NCBI GenBank assembly: GCA_036937835.1
Contig: CM072873.1
Coordinates: 17,190,501 to 17,254,500, forward strand
DNA: 64,000 bases
Reading direction: 5' to 3'
Source of the DNA: Pampus argenteus
Taxonomy: Eukaryota > Chordata > Actinopteri > Scombriformes > Stromateidae
Part shown: positions 59,209-64,000 of the stretch, piece by piece
How the letters are laid out: each line of letters opens with the position of its first letter
Position numbering within the stretch: position 1 is the stretch's first letter
Notes under the pieces: model-generated
What the model was told of the DNA's origin: nothing
The model's input: only the letters and a program-made list of their open reading frames with translations
The model's database searches: none
Position numbers and translations under genes: made by a program

Positions 59209-62200
59209 TACACTATTATCACATCACATAGACTTATGAGAGTAACTCCTCTTCTTTCGAGGTCTCATAGTCATTTAGAAATGTACATGAACATTGTTGT
59301 TTTGTTACTTGAGTTATTGATATGAATCAATGATCCTGTTACAGTGAGGAGTGTGAAGCCACTAATAACACAGTGGAGCTACGTCTGCATCTAGCACCCT
59401 GTTATAGGCCTGAAAATGGAGCCCTGCAGCCTATCAGCAAACAGCGCAACGAGGGCACCGCCCTCAGTTTCGATCGTAGAAAGACTGTGGGAGACCTGCG
59501 ATTAGCTATTTATCAGGTAATTTCACACCTTAAAAAAAAAGTAGCTGTTGTGATTTCTAGATCCTGAATAGTACAAATACGTGTTTGTGTTTTTTTATTT
59601 AGATGCAGGAACTTTGGGAAGGAGATATGGCTCTGACTGTGGCCAAAAGTCTTCCAGCTGGTCTTCACCTCTACAATACACTTATAGGTGAGACACATAA
59701 CAAACAACTTCAGAAGCGAGGGATTTATATACAGTACTTCCTGTTACTATAGTCTTTTACTCATTGCAGATGACAGCGTCTCCCTGTACAGTGCAGGCAT
59801 CTATACAAACTCTGACCTGTTTGTGTGGAACGGCAGAGAGGTAAGGAAAGACAGTCCATCACAAACATGCTCAAAAATGTCAAGATCCCATATAACACAT
59901 AACTGTCATCTATGCTGTTATCTGTTCAGGTGTGTGGTGTGAGTATCCTAACCGGAGCTGAGTGGGAGCCAGTGCTGCTGAATGTAGTGCGTCCCTTTAT
60001 GGGGGAAGATGGAGAACAAAAGTTGGAGGAAGGGGTGGAGTGCCTGGAGGGTAGAGGCGGTTTTGAAAATGGGGGTCCAGGGCTTAAAAAGGAGGCAAGA
60101 GGGTTTGCAGGTGGTGCGACTCTCTGGGACGTGAAGGAGGCTCTGGGGGAGCCCAAGGAGAGTCTGCTGTGTCAGGAGCACAAGGGAGGGAGAACAGAGA
60201 GACAAGAGCAGGGGGCAGGAGAGGGAGGAGGTGCAAGCGGATGGAGGGTGTTCCCGCCCGATGACATGCAGCGGACACTGAAGGAGCTGTCACTGAAAGA
60301 TGGAGATGCGCTGTTGGTGCTGGAGCCGCACTCGTTCGACAGCAGGTAAGCGTTCTTGCAGCGTGTCGGGTGAACATAACCGTTATTGTTGTTTTTTTTG
60401 CATGTATGTTTTACAACAACTCTCCACTTTGTTCAGCGCGTTCACTTTAAACGGAGATGTGGTCACCGTGACTACACCGTCTGACTGCCGCTGGCTTCAG
60501 GTGGAGTTTCGACCACATGGAGACGGAGAGAAAGAGGAGGAGAGGAGGAAAATCAAGGTTCCAGCCACAGGAAATATGGTCAGAAATTTGTGTGCTTCTG
60601 TTTTGTTTTTCATATTCCTCTGTATCTTTTAAGCATTGCATTATTCTGTCTAAAACTCATATAGTTCTGTTTATTGTGTCTCTTGTGCAGCTGCTGTGTG
60701 AGGTGAAACAGAGGGCCGTAGAGGAGCTGCAGCTACACGAGCAGCTCTCAGGCAAGAAGCTCACTGTTGTAGATGATCTGCCCCAGATGTCCAGATAAAT
60801 GATTTTCTCCCCCAATACTGATTAAAAAGTCAAATTTAATTTAGTATATTTGCCGATGTTGAGTCCCAAACTAATGTTTCAAAACAGTGCACTTTTTAAG
60901 TACTTGCTTAAATTAGTTTGAGCAGTCCAGTTTAGAGATATGTTTGACATATCATTGCATCAATAAAAAATAATTGCTATTATAACTATGCTATTCCTTA
61001 TTTTTTATTATTTTATTATATAGTGATAAAAAAACAGACATAAAAATGTTGTAAATGTTTCCTACATAATATAAAATTGCTGTCAGTTCATAATTCATAT
61101 TGTCTTGCCGGTGTAGACTGAGTGCAGTGGTGTAAAATAAACAAAAATATCAGAATTTTAATTTTAAGTGTAAATAAAATTTCCACAATCGATTATGAAA
61201 ATTGACACGTCAAATGTGCATTTGTGTTTTGAGCCTTATATTGAGTTATAGGTTTAGACTCTTGAATCAGCTGTTGTTTTTGTCTCACTGACCAGGTGCA
61301 CAGTACTGTCTGAGACAGGTGGACTGCACAGGGAAACTCCTTCCTCCAGGTACTGTGTCAGATGTTAACCTGGGGGTGATTTTAATGGTGCAGAAGAGCT
61401 GGAAATCCCCCTCATTTTAACAAAATATTAAGATACACACTCTTCTACTTTGTCCCCTCTTTAAATTTTTAAAAGGTACTCCCCCTGCTTGTAATGTTTC
61501 TTCTTATCATCTGTCTTTGAAGTCACTGAACAGTTTTACTAAGTGTAGTTGTGCTGTCTAATTCTGGTTTACTCAACAGTGTGCGAGGAGCTGAGTGTTC
61601 GAGACGCGGGCGTGCGGCTCATGACCACACTGACTCTCTGTCCGGGTAATGCCCCCAAGGCATCGCAGGTGTGTCTTTTATTTGAAATCTTCAATAAATC
61701 CTTTGTACTTGCAGCTGCACATGTGAAAGTTACAGAAACTTTAAGCACCAGTAAACCTATCCTATCCTACAGTTTAGCAGCTATACTAAACCGATTAAAG
61801 AACATGGCCTATAAGCTTTTTTTTTTTACTTCTTCATTGACGTTCCCCCCTGCTTTGTAGCTTTTCTTGCACTTTTCTGTGGGCGCAGCGCCCTCTGCTG
61901 GCTTGGAAATGGACATAATTGTGGAGAAGACTTGTACTGTCAAAGAAGTAAGAATAAAAAAATATCTTTTTATTTTGTGAAACATTCATTCATGTGTGTG
62001 TAATGTTTAAGATTATTGTTTTTATTATTCGCAGTGTCTGAAGGCAATGTTGGATGCTGTCAGACTTGATGGTAAAACTACAAAATTCTTTGCCTCAGTT
62101 TTTTAATTGTATGACTGAACTTTTGTGTATTTAGCATCACCAAAATGATTCTGCTTTTGTGGCATTGTTAATGTACAGATCAGATCAATGATGACCTTAA

Positions 62201-63832
62201 TGTAATTCAAATGTGTGTTTGCAGGCACCTGTTGGCACTTGAGGAGGCTCGATTGGTGCGAAGAGGTTGGAGAGGCACTGATGGATGAGGTGATTGGCTA
62301 AATGTCGTCCAAACCGTATATTTTAGACAGTGCATGCAGATATCTTTTTATTGTTTTGCTCTTATTTTGTAATGACATTTAACACCACACCAGATTTATT
62401 CAGAAAATTATCCCCATTTCAAATCAGATAATCCTTAACACTTTGCAGCCTTGTATAGCTCAGCAGGTCGGTGCTTGAAAAGTTTTACCTTATGAAACTA
62501 TCTTTACCAAAACTGCATGCCCTGGGCCATTTACACCAACAATCTATGTTGAAAGTTATTATACTTTTATATTTTCATCCACTATCTATCAGTCCACAAG
62601 TTGACGGCAGCCTTTTATCCTCAGGATGCTTCCCTGTCAGAGCTGAAGATAAACAATGGAGAAACATTAGTGGTCACAGAAGGACAACTGCCTCCAAAGG
62701 TACATAAACATTTTGTTTTTGGTGTAGATATATTTTTACCTTTTTTTTCCCTCTCTTGAGCCATACATCTCTCGTTTTCCTGCCAGGGTTTTCTCAAGCT
62801 ATCTGTGTGGCTGTATACGAATCCCAGAAACAACTCAACAGTTTCCATGCAAACTGACTTTAACCACACTGACAACGGCCACGCCGAGGAGCAGATGCCG
62901 GTGGAGGCGACTGCAGGTGAAACACGCGGTCGCTGGCCTCACCTGTGTGGCGGCAACATGGCAGAGCTGAGAAGTGTAGGACAGGTGGAGATATCGGATG
63001 AAGTCAGCTTGGAGGATCTTAAGATTCAGGTGGAGTGTGCAGATTTTGTGTGTATCCAAAGTAAGAGTTAAGAGATAATCATTTCTAGTAGTAAGTTAAG
63101 CCATGCAGAGTATAATGTGTCATTTTGATGCTTTTGTCTACCAAATGTTAAAAGATATTTCTATTTATCTGTCTGGTATTCTACATTCGTATCAGGTGTT
63201 GACACTGCCTGCCCTTCAAGATGTGTGTGTGCCAACCACCACATTCATGCGTGTGTGGCAGCTGGAGGGGCGGAGGCTGGTACGAATCCTCAGAGGACAA
63301 CAGCAGACACTCAGGTACGAACACTTTCTTCTCACGTGTTTTATTCCTGTATCAATGGCCACAACATTCTTTATATTACCGACAGATGCAGAAATGTGGA
63401 GTCATTGCTCCTCTTATTGACCTGCAATTTCTGTTTTGGTTTCCTCCTGCTCAGGAAGTTGAAGCTAACTAGTGGCACAGAGCTTTGTGTGCAGCAGCTA
63501 CTGACAGAGGAAGATCTTGGGTATAGTTTGAGATGTCTAATGTACACAGAAATTACTCTTCTTTTCCAGTACGTACATTTTTAACATGAGATAAAAACCT
63601 TTATTTTCTTCTGTTTTAAAGCCCTAAGGAGGTGTTACTGAATGTTAAGATGGGAGTACCCGGGAAGAGGTGTTACTATCCTCCAGAGGAGCTGGTTTGG
63701 GATGCATCCCGGGACTCTTCCCCTCGCTCCCTACGCACTTGTCTGGCTGCACACTACGGCCTCTCACCTGATTCTCTGCGGTTGGCCAAACACCAGCCTG
63801 ACAAACACACCTGGGAAGAAATGTCAAACTGG
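55053..63832 (+). CDS. usp40: Ubiquitin-specific protease 40 (3' end outside window), 28 exons
   Basis: C19-family deubiquitinase. Exons: 55053-55248, 55348-55415, 55524-55637, 56621-56785, 56905-57051, 57267-57410, 57521-57649, 57952-58071, 58200-58307, 58413-58613, 58781-58919, 59087-59168, 59345-59516, 59603-59687, 59770-59840, 59930-60345, 60437-60578, 60691-60751, 61296-61349, 61580-61668, 61861-61947, 62035-62071, 62225-62289, 62625-62699, 62787-63029, 63196-63314, 63455-63520, 63622-63832 (1202 codons; human about 1235). Catalytic Cys49 in NQGGTCYLNS, His304 in GGHYHVY, and the acidic box in HWFDLNDSTV. Zinc-ribbon CxxC pairs: VCKECGN and RCAQCDR. A proline/acid-rich insert of about 100 residues separates the His and Asp boxes, as in human. 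The rest is USP40-type ubiquitin-like repeats. The exon ending at 60751 uses a GC donor. Confidence 0.94.
55638..56620. other. usp40: USP40 intron 3
   Basis: About 1 kb of AT-rich DNA with an AT/AC tract near 56503-56534. The donor is GAG followed by GTCTAT, weak beyond the GT. No exon or other feature seen. Confidence 0.8.
59170..59207 (+). repeat. (AC)n microsatellite starting inside a USP40 donor
   Basis: The donor GTACAC at 59169 is itself the first unit of a CA tract of about 38 nt. Confidence 0.95.
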
Positions 63833-64000
63833 GTAAGATTAGAAGAGAGTTATTTCTTGAGAAAGAACATGGTTAAAGGGGTTTTGGGGCATATGTATAC
63901 TTGCACAGTCTCGCTCAGTAGAAACGTTGATTGAGCTTGGGAAGAACATTAAAGAGGAATGTTGAGTGAAGAATGAAGAGTGACCTACAATCGGATAATC
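63833..64000 (+). other. usp40: USP40 intron, cut by window edge
   Basis: Begins GTAAGA after the exon ending in TGG. The last USP40 exons, encoding the C-terminal ubiquitin-like part and tail, are expected to the right of the window. Confidence 0.85.

Noticed and set aside
62451..62480. A-box-like TAGCTCAGCAGG in a USP40 intron
   Set aside because: No B box or cloverleaf follows within tRNA distance.
1..64000. CRISPR arrays, operons, prophage or other prokaryotic systems
   Set aside because: The window is eukaryotic with spliced genes; tandem repeats seen are microsatellites without unique spacers.

Overview
This window looks like nuclear DNA of a ray-finned fish, probably a spiny-rayed teleost. 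The reasons are compact intron-rich genes, very many (CA)n/(TG)n microsatellites, short DNA-transposon remnants of types common in teleosts, and proteins that align by eye with vertebrate orthologues. There is no sign of bacterial, viral or plasmid sequence. I worked only from the sequence and from remembered family features; no search was run. Exon borders come from AG/GT signals, reading phase and protein homology.

Five genes, all on the + strand, account for the window. (1) An unconventional myosin X (MYO10-type) gene: 42 coding exons from 5181 to the stop at 31417. The tiny first coding exon was not found, and 1-5180 reads as its upstream intron or flank. (2) PTTG1IP, 7 exons, 35405-39670. 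(3) SUMO3, 4 exons, 41735-43311, behind a GC-rich promoter and with a long 3'UTR. (4) TSPEAR, 13 exons, 47898-53111. (5) USP40, 28 exons from 55053, running off the right edge after the exon ending at 63832.

PTTG1IP, SUMO3 and TSPEAR are also close neighbours in human 21q22.3, where UBE2G2 lies between SUMO3 and TSPEAR. No UBE2G2 is visible here. Human MYO10 (5p) and USP40 (2q) lie elsewhere, so this fish block joins pieces that are separate in human. The genes do not form one pathway: a filopodial motor, a small membrane glycoprotein, a ubiquitin-like modifier, a secreted or cell-surface EAR-repeat protein and a deubiquitinase. SUMO3 and USP40 both belong to ubiquitin-like biology, but nothing in the sequence links them.

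The most notable points are: a formin-FH1-like polyproline segment in the myosin X tail where human MYO10 has a PEST region; two probable GC-AG introns (MYO10 at 23224, USP40 at 60752); a complete-ended but internally deleted piggyBac element in a MYO10 intron (TTAA ends, 5924-7937); a 311-bp hAT-type non-autonomous element with perfect 8-bp target duplications downstream of MYO10; a glycine-rich loop in the myosin X FERM domain; and a charged insertion in the TSPEAR N-terminal domain. I found no evidence for a wholly new biological system.
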